Positions 37,240 to 45,618 of a stretch of DNA of 64,000 bases are shown in pieces. The position numbers and the translations under genes were made by a program. Location of the stretch: the NCBI GenBank assembly GCA_020161935.1, contig JAIUNI010000002.1, forward strand, positions 186,001 through 250,000. The letters are read 5' to 3'. The notes beneath the pieces are model-generated. The model made no database searches. It was not told the DNA's origin and saw only the letters and a program-made list of their open reading frames with translations. Within the stretch, counting starts at the first letter, position 1. Each line of letters opens with the position of its first letter. Source of the stretch: Chloroflexota bacterium (GTDB taxonomy: Bacteria; Chloroflexota; Anaerolineae; Aggregatilineales; Phototrophicaceae).

Positions 37240-37739
37240 TACTGTTGTACCCAGTTGGAGAGGACAACCACTTCCTGGTCTGGATTATCCGGGTCGGTCG
37301 TCCGCACATGGACACGGAACTCATGCTGCCCATCCATGCCAGTGTGCATACTGAAATTCATACTCACGGTGGCTTCTTCGCCAGGGTTCAGGAATTTCTG
37401 GCTCACTGTCGTCTGGGGCGGGCAGCAGCCAACCACCGCTTCGACCTGCGGTTCGCCCACAATGAAAAGCTGCTGATCGCCCACGTTTTTGACATGAAAT
37501 GTAGTTTCAATCCGTGATCCGTTGGGGACAGTACCATAGTCGAAATTAGTCTGGTCAACGACCGCGCTGGGCTTACCAGTCACTTCAGGCACATAGGGCG
37601 GCTGTAGACTGGCGCGAACCAACAAAAAGGCGACCAATAAGACCAGCAGTCCGCTCCCTAGCAGAATGCCTCGCCGCCAGCTTGGGGGAAGCCCCGCCTG
37701 TTGGTTGACCTCGGCGTGTCTGGCGATTTTTCGCATCAT
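37239..37739 (-). CDS. DUF1573-type membrane-anchored protein
   Basis: A 166-aa protein with one N-terminal helix (GILLGSGLLVLLVAFLLV) and a beta-sandwich DUF1573-type domain: FDYGTVPNGSRIETTFHVKN, then VEAVVGCCPPQTTV and LNPGEEATVSMNFSMHTGMD. The CCPP at the place of the family Cys is notable. Family function is poorly known. It overlaps both neighbours in the CuA/polyferredoxin operon. Confidence 0.8.
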   Translation of the reverse strand: MMRKIARHAEVNQQAGLPPSWRRGILLGSGLLVLLVAFLLVRASLQPPYVPEVTGKPSAVVDQTNFDYGTVPNGSRIETTFHVKNVGDQQLFIVGEPQVEAVVGCCPPQTTVSQKFLNPGEEATVSMNFSMHTGMDGQHEFRVHVRTTDPDNPDQEVVVLSNWVQQ

Positions 37740-38212
37740 GATGAATTCCTTTCATATCTCCATAGATAAATAATGGTTCCGGTCAAGGTGACGGCCACCA
37801 GCGCCACTGACCGCCAAAACGGAAAATTGGCATTCACGACCAGTTCGCCAATCATGAACGGATGCAGCGGCCCGCAGCTTACAGAACAGCGATAGCGGAA
37901 TTTGCCCGGTTGATCGGCGATAAATGTGATTTCCTGAGACATACCCGGCGTAACGCGCTGTTCCAACCCGTAGCCATCCAGATAAAAACCGTGTGTCACA
38001 TCCGAAGCCATCAACGTAATGATGACGGTATCACCCTGATTCACCTCCAGCCGTCCTGGCATATATTCAAACTGCCGGGCATCCAGTGTGACACGACGCA
38101 CTTCACCCGACTGTGATGAAGCAGGCAGTGGGATGAGCAGTACCAGCAGCGCCAGAGCGACGAATAGCAGAGTCGGGCTGAAGGTAGAAAAGGTGAAAAA
38201 TCGGACTTTCAT
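37736..38212 (-). CDS. CuA-type cupredoxin, membrane bound
   Basis: A 158-aa protein: signal (LLFVALALLVLLIPLPASSQS), CoxII-like cupredoxin with His in DVTHGFYLDG and CSVSCGPLHPFM giving two Cys, His and Met (complete CuA ligand set), then a C-terminal helix (VALVAVTLTGTIIYLW). It is a second CuA-like protein in the same operon. It could be an electron acceptor or a copper carrier for the partner at 34848-35855. Confidence 0.85.
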   Translation of the reverse strand: MKVRFFTFSTFSPTLLFVALALLVLLIPLPASSQSGEVRRVTLDARQFEYMPGRLEVNQGDTVIITLMASDVTHGFYLDGYGLEQRVTPGMSQEITFIADQPGKFRYRCSVSCGPLHPFMIGELVVNANFPFWRSVALVAVTLTGTIIYLWRYERNSS

Positions 38213-38220
38213 AGTCTTGG

Positions 38221-38667
38221 CTATACCGGCAGCGGCGTGTCAGTAGACGGCCCGTAACCACTGTATTGACCATCAATGTAGGCGCGGATTTCTTTGGCTG
38301 AACGTCCTTCGCGCTTCATCCGCATCACATCCTGCGTGATGTCCACACAAATTCCACAGCCGGAAGCATGGTCATCAAAAGTGAATTTTCCGGCCGCGTC
38401 CACTTCTTTGATATAACAGTTCCAATTGCTTTTGTGTCCCATTTTCCCGCAACCGCAGAAGCAGGGAATGGTTTCCAGATCATGCGGATTTGCCATCGCA
38501 AATTGGTAGGCTTCGCGAACTTTAGGAGGTGCATCGCTCAAAAAACTAGGCAGCATGGCCTCCGAACCCATGTCATAAGGGGCATCCGTTTGTCCGCTGC
38601 ATCCACTCGATCCAAATACCAATCCGACCAGCAGCAGTATAGGTAGGAAACGTTTAAAAATGCTCAT
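38221..38667 (-). CDS. PCYCGC-motif lipoprotein
   Basis: A 148-aa lipoprotein with lipobox SSGC and the diagnostic IPCFCGCGKMGH motif followed by NWNCYI and HASGCGICVDI. PCYCGC proteins are Cys-rich, outer-face lipoproteins of Firmicutes and Chloroflexota with unknown function, probably metal binding. Its first codon overlaps the stop of the HMA gene (4 bp). Linked expression with two CuA proteins supports a copper-handling role. Confidence 0.85.
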   Translation of the reverse strand: MSIFKRFLPILLLVGLVFGSSGCSGQTDAPYDMGSEAMLPSFLSDAPPKVREAYQFAMANPHDLETIPCFCGCGKMGHKSNWNCYIKEVDAAGKFTFDDHASGCGICVDITQDVMRMKREGRSAKEIRAYIDGQYSGYGPSTDTPLPV

Positions 38668-39056
38668 TGACGATTATCCTGTGGTATTGCGTCTGCTGTC
38701 TCTTCAAGTACAGCGTCTAGTTGTTTTATCTCTGGCAATGAAGCAGCAGACTCAGGGGTTAAGACGGCGACGGCTTTATAGACATGCCGTCCGTCATTCC
38801 CTGCGCTTGCAACCGCTTCAAAAAGATATTTCAGGGTTACCAGATCAGGGTTAAATCGGATGTCAGCTGCCGCTGTGAAGTGGCTAACTTCTACTTGAGC
38901 AACGCCCTTAAGCGCAAACAGGCTGTTTCGCACACGCATGGCGCAGTTCACACAGCCCATTCCCTGAACCATCAGGATCAGGTGTTGAGTGTTTTCCCGT
39001 TCTTCGTCGGTGACAGTTTTTTCGATAGGAACAACATGGCAGTTGTTGTGACTCAT
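38664..39056 (-). CDS. HMA-domain metallochaperone-like protein (pair member 2)
   Basis: A 130-aa protein with an HMA domain QGMGCVNCAMRVRNSL and extra N-terminal CHVVPIEKTVTDEE, plus a C-terminal tail rich in Glu/Asp. It is paralogous to 15225-15533, sharing the CHV N-terminus and MGCVNCA. Start 39056 has GGGGGAAACG upstream. It is first in the six-gene CuA/polyferredoxin operon, so it may deliver copper to its products. Confidence 0.85.
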   Translation of the reverse strand: MSHNNCHVVPIEKTVTDEERENTQHLILMVQGMGCVNCAMRVRNSLFALKGVAQVEVSHFTAAADIRFNPDLVTLKYLFEAVASAGNDGRHVYKAVAVLTPESAASLPEIKQLDAVLEETADAIPQDNRQ

Positions 39057-39089
39057 CGTTTCCCCCTTTGTTCCGTTATTCACAATTTA

Positions 39090-39154
39090 ATTCTAGGAGT
39101 AGTCAGCAAACACCATAAGGGCTGAATAGCGCGGCGTGCTGTAGGCCATTTGGC
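39090..39154 (-). promoter_or_regulatory. Paired-box promoter for CuA/polyferredoxin operon
   Basis: Distal box GCCATTTGGC (39145-39154), proximal GCTGAATAGC (39121-39130), 25-bp gap, -10 TAGAAT (39090-39095, minus). The distal box is part of an exact 14-mer GCCATTTGGCGGGT found also at 41731 and, reversed, at 48715 and 60795. Confidence 0.7.
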
Positions 39155-39164
39155 GGGTATATTC

Positions 39165-39497
39165 TTAAAGGACATCCAGAACGATATAGCGGTGTTCCTT
39201 CCGATTTCCGGCGCGAGCAGCGGCATCGACTACAACATCCGCATTTGTCTGTTCTGGGTTAAAGGTGACGTGGGCGATTCCGGTAAAACAGTCCACCTCT
39301 GCATCCATTACCCCGCGAAGGGTCATAACGCTGTTGCGAACCAACCGAGCGCAGGCTGGACAGCCCATTCCCCACAGAAAAATGGTTACTTCCTGTTCCG
39401 TCCCGTCTAAAGGAACTTCTGCCGATTCCAAAGCCGCTTGATATGTGTCGCGGTCTTGTTTTCCTATCCGGCGCAGCGCTTCCAGAAATGAGAGCAT
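39165..39497 (-). CDS. HMA-like protein (pair member 1)
   Basis: A 110-aa protein with WGMGCPACARLVRNSV (CPAC) and a C-terminal strand IAHVTFNPEQT. It is the counterpart of 15567-15890 in the second HMA pair. It ends about 110 bp before the start of its partner gene and has its own promoter boxes upstream. Likely a soft-metal carrier. Confidence 0.8.
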   Translation of the reverse strand: MLSFLEALRRIGKQDRDTYQAALESAEVPLDGTEQEVTIFLWGMGCPACARLVRNSVMTLRGVMDAEVDCFTGIAHVTFNPEQTNADVVVDAAARAGNRKEHRYIVLDVL

Positions 39498-39531
39498 ATG
39501 TCGCTCACTCCCTATTTGATTGATTACCCAC

Positions 39532-39595
39532 AGTGTATGATCTTCAACATCGCACCGGGAGCGCCGTATCGCTTATCGCTACCCAGCTAAACAGC
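39532..39595 (-). promoter_or_regulatory. Paired-box promoter for 39497 HMA gene
   Basis: Distal box GCTAAACAGC (39586-39595), proximal GCCGTATCGC (39563-39572), 25-bp gap, -10 TACACT (39532-39537, minus). It lies within the leader of the divergent response-regulator gene, so it could also affect that gene. Confidence 0.6.
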
Positions 39596-39670
39596 CTACA
39601 CGCTGCTGAACAAAACGCGGCTATACTTGAGACGACGGTTTTGCGGCAGCTTGAGTTGGAGAAAAGACTG

Positions 39671-40330
39671 ATGGCAGCTATAAATGTTGTTTTGGCAGAC
39701 GATCACGCGGTTGTTCGCAAAGGGATTCGGGACTTTCTTGAAGAAGGTGGCGATATTCATGTGGTTGCTGAGGCAGCGGATGGTGAACAGGCCAAACAGC
39801 TCATCCAGACCCACCACCCAGATGTCGTAATCCTCGATATTCGGATGCCGAACGCAACCGGTATTGAAGTCACTCGTTGGATTCGCGAACAGGCTATTCC
39901 AATAGGCATCATCATCCTAACTGCCTATGACGATGATCCATTCATCGTCGCAGCAATTCAGGCGGGCGCAAACGGGTATGTCCTCAAAAATGCGGAAGCC
40001 GATCAGATTACAGCAGCGGTGCGTGCCGTTTATGGAGGGCAATCTGCCCTGAGTCCGACCATCACGCAAAAACTGATGAGTCATATGGCTGGGACAACAC
40101 AACCGGAAAAGTTGGTCGAGCCGCTCACTGAGCGTGAAAAAGAAGTGTTGGAATTGGCAGCTTCTGGACTGACGAACCGGGGAATCGGCCTGAAACTCGA
40201 CATCAGTGACCGCACGGTTCAGGGGCATCTTGCCAGCATTTACTCGAAATTGGGAGTGGGCAGCCGTACTGAAGCGGTGACCAAAGCGCTCCATTTAAAC
40301 CTCATCACCTTGCCGGGGAACAACGAATGA
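39671..40330 (+). CDS. NarL/FixJ-family response regulator
   Basis: A 219-aa regulator. The receiver domain has VLADDHAVVRKGI, phospho-acceptor D56 in VVILDIRMPNA, and K in GYVLKNA. The C-terminal LuxR-type HTH reads LTEREKEVLELAASGLTNRGI then DRTVQGHLASIYSKLGVGSR. Start 39671 with GGAGAAAAG; an upstream frame extension is leader sequence. ATGA overlap with the sensor kinase gene. It is a good candidate for the activator of the paired-box promoters, since one lies in its own leader region; this is inference. Confidence 0.9.
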   Translation: MAAINVVLADDHAVVRKGIRDFLEEGGDIHVVAEAADGEQAKQLIQTHHPDVVILDIRMPNATGIEVTRWIREQAIPIGIIILTAYDDDPFIVAAIQAGANGYVLKNAEADQITAAVRAVYGGQSALSPTITQKLMSHMAGTTQPEKLVEPLTEREKEVLELAASGLTNRGIGLKLDISDRTVQGHLASIYSKLGVGSRTEAVTKALHLNLITLPGNNE

Positions 40331-41730
40331 AACTCCAGCTCAATGCCAGGAGTCTGCGCGGGTTGAGGGCGCAGGTCTTACTCTGGATGATTCTACCGCT
40401 GACCATTCTGCTGATTGTGCTGTCGCTGACGGGCATCAGCAGCCACCAGAATTCTATGCACGCCCTCGCCGCAGAAGAGAACGCAAAACTCGTTTCCGCA
40501 TTGGCAAAAGCCATTTCTACACAGGTTGAAAATTATCGCCTCCGTTCGCAAGCCTCCACTCAAAATATCCCGGTTAGCGTGCTGGAACTCAATGATCTGC
40601 TCGACATTGAGCATTCAAATACTCCAACGACACTGGCTTTGATTAATACTCAAGGGAAGGTTATCTACGGGAAGGGTGAATTGTCGGCTGGAACGAATAT
40701 ACGCGATTGGCCGGGAGTGACCTTGGCGCTGGCTGGCAACACCGGCACACTTTTCACCTCGGCAGAAGATGATCTCATTGCTTATACACCCGTGCCGAAC
40801 ACGGATTGGGCTTTGATTATCCGTGAACCCTGGGATGCGCTGACGGTTCCCTTGATTCACTTTGAACAAGCGATGCCGTTCATCTTGGGTTCGGCGATTC
40901 TGATGTCGTTTCTAACCCTTTTCTTTGGGCTGCGCTTTGTCGTGCGCCCCTTGCACGAACTCGGTCAACGGGCCACTCGCATTGGTCAGGGTGATTTTCA
41001 GGCGGCTGCTCAACCGGTAGGCGGGGTAAACGAAATTGAAGACCTTCGTATCAGCGTGAACCAGATGGCAGGCCGGATTGAGAATTATCAAACGGCCCTG
41101 CAAGACTACTTGCGAGCGATCACGCAAACTCAGGAGGACGAGCGAGCACGCTTGGGACGTGAATTGCATGACGAAACCATCCAGACACTCATCGCGCTCG
41201 GTCACAAAGCGCAGATGGCCCAACGCACGCTCGAACGCGACCCTGCCCAAACCAAAGCGCGTGTGGACGAGTTACGCCAGATGATTGACGAGGCTGTTCA
41301 GGAAGTCCGCCGTTTCAGCCGGGCATTACGCCCCGTCTATCTGGAAGAATTAGGTCTGCTTTCTGCACTGGAACTGCTCGCTCATGAGGCGGGTGGGATC
41401 TTCCAGACTAGCGGTTCACCTTACCGACTTTCCGCAGAAAAAGAGCTGGCGCTCTACCGTATCGTGCAGGAATCACTGACCAATGCTCGCCGCCATGCCC
41501 AGGCAAAATCACTTTCGCTGGAACTTCGATTTGCTGAAAGCGGAGTCACACTCCGAGTGTGCGACGATGGGATTGGCTTCGAGATTCCGTCCAGCTTGAA
41601 CGAGTTGACCCGAACAGGTCATTTCGGGCTAATGGGAATGCGAGAACGAGCGCAGCTCGTTGGCGGCCAGATAACCATTACATCCTCTGCTATGCACGGT
41701 ACAGTCGTGGATGTGACCTTACCCACATAA
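40327..41730 (+). CDS. Sensor histidine kinase (NarX/HisKA_3 type)
   Basis: A 467-aa kinase: N-terminal helix (LLWMILPLTILLIVLSLTGI), an extracytoplasmic sensor region of about 130 residues, second helix (FILGSAILMSFLTLFFGLRF), HAMP (VVRPLHELGQRATRIGQGDF), then HisKA_3 with RLGRELHDE (phosphorylated H281) and the ATPase domain (IVQESLTNARRHA, then GIGFEI and LMGMRERAQ). It should phosphorylate the regulator encoded just upstream. The outer sensor region in this setting may detect copper or envelope redox stress. Confidence 0.9.
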   Translation: MKLQLNARSLRGLRAQVLLWMILPLTILLIVLSLTGISSHQNSMHALAAEENAKLVSALAKAISTQVENYRLRSQASTQNIPVSVLELNDLLDIEHSNTPTTLALINTQGKVIYGKGELSAGTNIRDWPGVTLALAGNTGTLFTSAEDDLIAYTPVPNTDWALIIREPWDALTVPLIHFEQAMPFILGSAILMSFLTLFFGLRFVVRPLHELGQRATRIGQGDFQAAAQPVGGVNEIEDLRISVNQMAGRIENYQTALQDYLRAITQTQEDERARLGRELHDETIQTLIALGHKAQMAQRTLERDPAQTKARVDELRQMIDEAVQEVRRFSRALRPVYLEELGLLSALELLAHEAGGIFQTSGSPYRLSAEKELALYRIVQESLTNARRHAQAKSLSLELRFAESGVTLRVCDDGIGFEIPSSLNELTRTGHFGLMGMRERAQLVGGQITITSSAMHGTVVDVTLPT

Positions 41731-41794
41731 GCCATTTGGCGGGTAGGAAGCACGCTACACAGCGCTCCTAAGTTATCCCCTGACCGACTACACT
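41731..41794 (+). promoter_or_regulatory. Paired-box promoter for cupredoxin-CcdA-like operon
   Basis: Distal box GCCATTTGGC (41731-41740), proximal GCTACACAGC (41754-41763), 25-bp gap, -10 TACACT (41789-41794). It starts right at the stop codon of the kinase gene. Confidence 0.7.
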
Positions 41795-41878
41795 TTATCA
41801 AGAGTATATCTAATGGGACGCACCCAATCGCGGGTATTCACCCACTGCGTTGATCTCGCTTGTAGAAAGGATCTTGTA

Positions 41879-42334
41879 ATGAAATCCCATACTCGAAATA
41901 AACCACAGGTTCGAAATCATCCATCAACGCGAACTCGTGCGCTGGCCTTCGCTGCAATTGTCATCGTGGTGCTTGGAGCTGCTGGTTACTTACTGGTAAC
42001 GGCGCTTTCACCCCGAACGCTACCTCCATCTGAGAATACGCTTGATGTGAGCGTGGCTATGAATGGCTTCAGCACGAATGAAATCCGTCTCAAGGTCGGT
42101 CAGCCCGTTACCATCCGAGTTACCAGTTTGGACAATTCGCATCACACTGATGGTGGAGGTCAGCATCAATGGGCTGTCGACGAATTCGGCGTGAGTGTTA
42201 TTGCCCCGCCGTTGGGCAGCAATTTTATCACCTTTAAGCCTGATAAAACTGGAACCTTCACCTTTTATTGTGACATCTGCTGTGGTGGCCGTGCTAATCC
42301 AACCATGCAGGGTACTTTGATTGTCGAGGCATAG
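41879..42334 (+). CDS. Membrane-anchored cupredoxin-like protein
   Basis: A 151-aa protein with one N-terminal helix (ALAFAAIVIVVLGAAGYLLV) and a CoxII-like cupredoxin: DNSHHTDGGGQHQWAVDEFG, then FYCDICCGGRANPTMQG. It has extra Cys and several His, but the His between the second Cys and Met of CuA is absent, so the site is not standard CuA. Start 41879 follows AAAGGA. It is coupled to the CcdA-like gene 3 bp downstream. Probably Cu transfer or electron transfer outside the cell. Confidence 0.8.
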   Translation: MKSHTRNKPQVRNHPSTRTRALAFAAIVIVVLGAAGYLLVTALSPRTLPPSENTLDVSVAMNGFSTNEIRLKVGQPVTIRVTSLDNSHHTDGGGQHQWAVDEFGVSVIAPPLGSNFITFKPDKTGTFTFYCDICCGGRANPTMQGTLIVEA

Positions 42335-42337
42335 ATC

Positions 42338-43156
42338 ATGAGCCTTCGCCTGCGAACCATCACGATTCTCTCGATATTGACTATCATCGCCCTCGGCGCA
42401 CTGGCTCTCGCTGGTCTATGGCATCCGAATGCGCCAACCCAGGCGATGCAAATGTATCTGCCTCAAATCACGCTACCGACGGTCATTGCCGCCGGTGTAG
42501 TGGATGGGATTAACCCCTGCGCCTTTACTGTACTTCTCCTATTCATAACGGCTCTCACAACTTCCCTGAAGGTGGGTGAGCAAAATGTGAAAATGCTGCG
42601 CTCGCGGTTGTTGGGCATGGGCAGCATTTATATCGCGGCGGTTTTCCTCACCTATTTGGCACTGGGTGTTGGTCTATTGAAGTCCTTTGATTTCTTTACC
42701 AAACAGCACATTCCGGCACGGTTTGGCGCTTTAGTCGCGATCCTGCTAGGGCTATGGATGCTCAAGGATTATTTCCTGCCCGATTTGGGTTGGCGATTGC
42801 AAGCCCCTGGACGTATCGGACAAGTGGCTCACCAGATGGGGCACAAGGCGACCATCCCTGCCCTTGTCACCGGGGGATTTTTGATTGGTTTATGCACTGT
42901 ACCATGCAGTGGAGCGGTGTATCTGGCTGTGTTGAGTTTACTGGCGCTCCAACCAACTGCTTTGCTGGGTTATGGTTATCTGGTTTTGTACAACATGGTT
43001 TTCATTCTACCGCTGGTAGTGATTCTGGTAGCGGCTTCCGCTCGCCCGACACTGAATCGCATCGCGCACTGGAATCTGCACCACAAAGAATGGGTACGTC
43101 TGGCATTAGGAAGCGGGGTTGTGGCTATGGGGTTGCTTATCTTGGCGACCGTTTAA
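42338..43156 (+). CDS. CcdA/DsbD-type thiol transporter
   Basis: A 272-aa membrane protein with about seven helices. The two conserved Cys sites are GINPCAFTVLLLF and LCTVPCSGAVYLAV, typical of CcdA/DsbD-like proteins that pass electrons from thioredoxin to outer thiols. The order is canonical, in contrast to 57795-58601. Cotranscribed with the cupredoxin at 41879. It likely keeps Cys of copper proteins reduced. Confidence 0.85.
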   Translation: MSLRLRTITILSILTIIALGALALAGLWHPNAPTQAMQMYLPQITLPTVIAAGVVDGINPCAFTVLLLFITALTTSLKVGEQNVKMLRSRLLGMGSIYIAAVFLTYLALGVGLLKSFDFFTKQHIPARFGALVAILLGLWMLKDYFLPDLGWRLQAPGRIGQVAHQMGHKATIPALVTGGFLIGLCTVPCSGAVYLAVLSLLALQPTALLGYGYLVLYNMVFILPLVVILVAASARPTLNRIAHWNLHHKEWVRLALGSGVVAMGLLILATV

Positions 43157-43178
43157 CCCCTATTCAACTGATGTTCAC

Positions 43179-43212
43179 AACTCCAGATTCACCTTCCATA
43201 TAATCTGGAGTT
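43179..43212. terminator. Bidirectional terminator hairpin
   Basis: Perfect 11-bp stem AACTCCAGATT/AATCTGGAGTT with a 12-nt loop, between convergent genes ending at 43156 and 43218. T-runs are poor on both sides, so efficiency is uncertain. Confidence 0.6.
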
Positions 43213-43217
43213 GCTCG

Positions 43218-43877
43218 TTATATCGCCTTCAATGCTTTATAAACCGAAATGGTTCCTAATAACGTCATATAGCGATGTAGTTCTTGAACCTGAATAAATC
43301 CACTATCAACTAGTAAAGTGGGTAGCAAACCCCCGACATTATCAGCGGTTGTTTGAAATCCATCCAATAACTGAACTGCAAGAAATGTGGTCCTCATGAG
43401 GAGATTCTGGGCTTTGCCCCAATCGGCGATATACAAAGCGGCACCAGGTCGAAGTACACGTAACACTTCGTGCATGGTGCGCCGCTTATTTTCTCGTGTG
43501 AGATGATGGAAAAAGAGGGTGGAAAACACAGCAGAAAAAATATCGTTCGGGTAAGGCAGTTCAAATGAAAGTCCTGTATGTAAAGAAATGTCCTCATTGG
43601 AATTGGACACTTTTCGCAGCGCAATCCTCAAAATTTGCGTATCTCCATCAATCCCAATGATGTGTGATTGAAAATGCATTTTTTTGATTAGTAGCGCAAG
43701 GGTGGCTGTCCCACACGCCAAATCCAGCCCCCATTGATCAGGTGACAACTCCGCTTGCTCTACGAGAAAACGTTTAAAGGTTGTTTCGCGGGTTGTCCAA
43801 CGAACTACTGGGTCATATAGAGATGTTAATCTATGAAACTTAAGGGCGGGAATAAAGCTGTTGTTCCTTTTCGTCAT
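43218..43877 (-). CDS. SAM-dependent methyltransferase
   Basis: A 219-aa class I methyltransferase: motif I GLDLACGTATLALLI, acidic IIGIDGDTQILRIA, and LRPGAALYIADWGKAQ. The family resembles UbiE/Methyltransf_11; the substrate is unknown. ATG 43877 with AGGAG was preferred to a TTG one codon upstream. It lies about 20 bp past the L,D-transpeptidase gene in the export operon. Confidence 0.8.
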   Translation of the reverse strand: MTKRNNSFIPALKFHRLTSLYDPVVRWTTRETTFKRFLVEQAELSPDQWGLDLACGTATLALLIKKMHFQSHIIGIDGDTQILRIALRKVSNSNEDISLHTGLSFELPYPNDIFSAVFSTLFFHHLTRENKRRTMHEVLRVLRPGAALYIADWGKAQNLLMRTTFLAVQLLDGFQTTADNVGGLLPTLLVDSGFIQVQELHRYMTLLGTISVYKALKAI

Positions 43878-43896
43878 CAAAACTCCTGCTACAGTT

Positions 43897-45582
43897 TCAA
43901 AGTTGACCGGCCTGCAAACGCGCTAGATCGCTTTGCGGTGGAAATTCGCTTGAGATAATCTCGACTATTGTACCCTCATCCGCCCATTCATAGAGCTTCT
44001 GCGCGTTGTCGTTCTGTGACATGATGCAGCCGAGGGTATAGGGCGATCCCACATTGCCACCGCCGAGATATGCGCCATTCGGCAGCAGAACTGCTCCGTG
44101 AAAGCCATTCACCAGTCCCGGCGTAACCTCGTAGATACCCATAAACCACTGCATCTGCCACTGTCCACATCCGGTATCGCCACATAACGTATAACTGCTG
44201 CCGTAAGCCACTGGCTCATGGCTCAGTATCTGGAAAACTCCCGGCGATGTTGGCGCTTGTTCGATGCCCGACGAAATCGGCCAACTGAACACCTGCTGTC
44301 CATTTTCATACGCAATGAGGTTCTGGGTATCCAGATTGACGACAATGCGCTTGTTATTCAAGGGTGGAAGCGGCACAGTTACATCCCGCGACGGCAATTT
44401 CAGCGAATCTCCGGGTGACAGAACGCTCAAATCAAAACCAGGATTTGCTTCTTGAATCAGATAGAACGGGATACCTGTTTTGCGTGCAATTCGATAGCCA
44501 GTATCACCCGCAGCAACCGTATAAGTCGTCGGATGATACCGGATTCGCAGCGCCACCGCGTTCCGCTGATCGACAATCGCTTGGTTCATCGCTTTGGCGG
44601 TTTCAATCGGGTCAAGGTAACGATCTGCTTCGGCTGCATGTAGCGTCGCATTTTGTGCTTCAATGAAGCGCGAGAAAGTCGCTTCGCGGAGATTGAGTCC
44701 GCTCCTGCGTACTTCCAGCCAAGATGCTGAGACTGCGCGCGTGGTTGTCCAGGTGATTGATTCGTCCCGGAAAGGATCGTAGCCGGTGAACGCAAAAGGC
44801 TGGTTAGTCAGTTGGCGTGCAGCTTCCAGATACGGTGTCGGGTCTGCGGCTTCCGATGGCACTGATGATGTGACCAATTCAAGGCGCTGGCGTGAACCAA
44901 CATCGCCCGGAGACTTTGTCAGGTTAGCCAGTGTCCGGTCAATATCTAAGGCGCGTCCCGCTTGTCCCGGAACGCCAATCAGTTGATCGTCACGCAGTTC
45001 AAAACTGGCATTGACCGGCGCAATATCGACCTGGGTCGTCAGACTCATCAGATACGCCTGAGCCTCAGCCGCATTGGCGTTCACAACCGGCTCGATAGTG
45101 TAGCCCAATGGAATACCAGCCATGCCGATACTGCGGGCTTGTTCGGCTGTCGCTTTTGCATCCAAATGTAAACCGAGTTCGGTAGGTGAGGCTGTCCACA
45201 CCCGATCTCCGTTGACCAGTTGAATCTGAACTTGGTTTTCCCAGATTTCAAGCAGCTTCGCCTGGGCTTCTTCAATAGGCATATTCCCGATGGACGTTCC
45301 CAGTGCCCAGACATTGGGGAAAATATGTCCTGCAAGTAAATGGGTGGCGGCAAACCAGATTGTGAGCACAGCGCCAATAACACCAATGACTTTTACGACA
45401 GGTAATTGATTTGGGATGGACAGCCACCTTGCGCTGATATGGCGTGTTTTCCGCTTTGAGTGAGAGGGGGTATATTCACCAGTTTCTCTCAGATGCGGTG
45501 TCACCATTTGCTTCCCTTGTCGCATCAGATGGCGTTTGCGCGCCTCGCCTTTATGTCGGAATGTTGTCTCATCAGTTTCCAT
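43897..45582 (-). CDS. L,D-transpeptidase with VanW-like and LysM domains
   Basis: A 561-aa protein. One membrane anchor (VVKVIGVIGAVLTIWFAATH), a peptidoglycan-binding VanW-like region of two halves (about 100-330), LysM (YTVAAGDTGYRIARKTGI), and a C-terminal YkuD catalytic domain with the active site HGAVLLPNG followed by GSPYTLGCIM. It should form 3-3 cross-links or attach proteins in peptidoglycan. The extended catalytic segment includes CGDTGCG, an unusual Cys pair. It lies after the ABC export genes and could reinforce the wall under metal stress. Confidence 0.88.
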   Translation of the reverse strand: METDETTFRHKGEARKRHLMRQGKQMVTPHLRETGEYTPSHSKRKTRHISARWLSIPNQLPVVKVIGVIGAVLTIWFAATHLLAGHIFPNVWALGTSIGNMPIEEAQAKLLEIWENQVQIQLVNGDRVWTASPTELGLHLDAKATAEQARSIGMAGIPLGYTIEPVVNANAAEAQAYLMSLTTQVDIAPVNASFELRDDQLIGVPGQAGRALDIDRTLANLTKSPGDVGSRQRLELVTSSVPSEAADPTPYLEAARQLTNQPFAFTGYDPFRDESITWTTTRAVSASWLEVRRSGLNLREATFSRFIEAQNATLHAAEADRYLDPIETAKAMNQAIVDQRNAVALRIRYHPTTYTVAAGDTGYRIARKTGIPFYLIQEANPGFDLSVLSPGDSLKLPSRDVTVPLPPLNNKRIVVNLDTQNLIAYENGQQVFSWPISSGIEQAPTSPGVFQILSHEPVAYGSSYTLCGDTGCGQWQMQWFMGIYEVTPGLVNGFHGAVLLPNGAYLGGGNVGSPYTLGCIMSQNDNAQKLYEWADEGTIVEIISSEFPPQSDLARLQAGQL

Positions 45583-45618
45583 GCTTCACGCCTCACAAAT
45601 ACTGATTTATCCAGTGCT

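Noticed and set aside
34848..38667. Interpretation as a nitrous-oxide reductase (nos) cluster
   Set aside because: Polyferredoxin and CuA domains resemble nos components, but no NosZ, NosD, NosF or NosY is present and the CuA domains lack the NosZ propeller.
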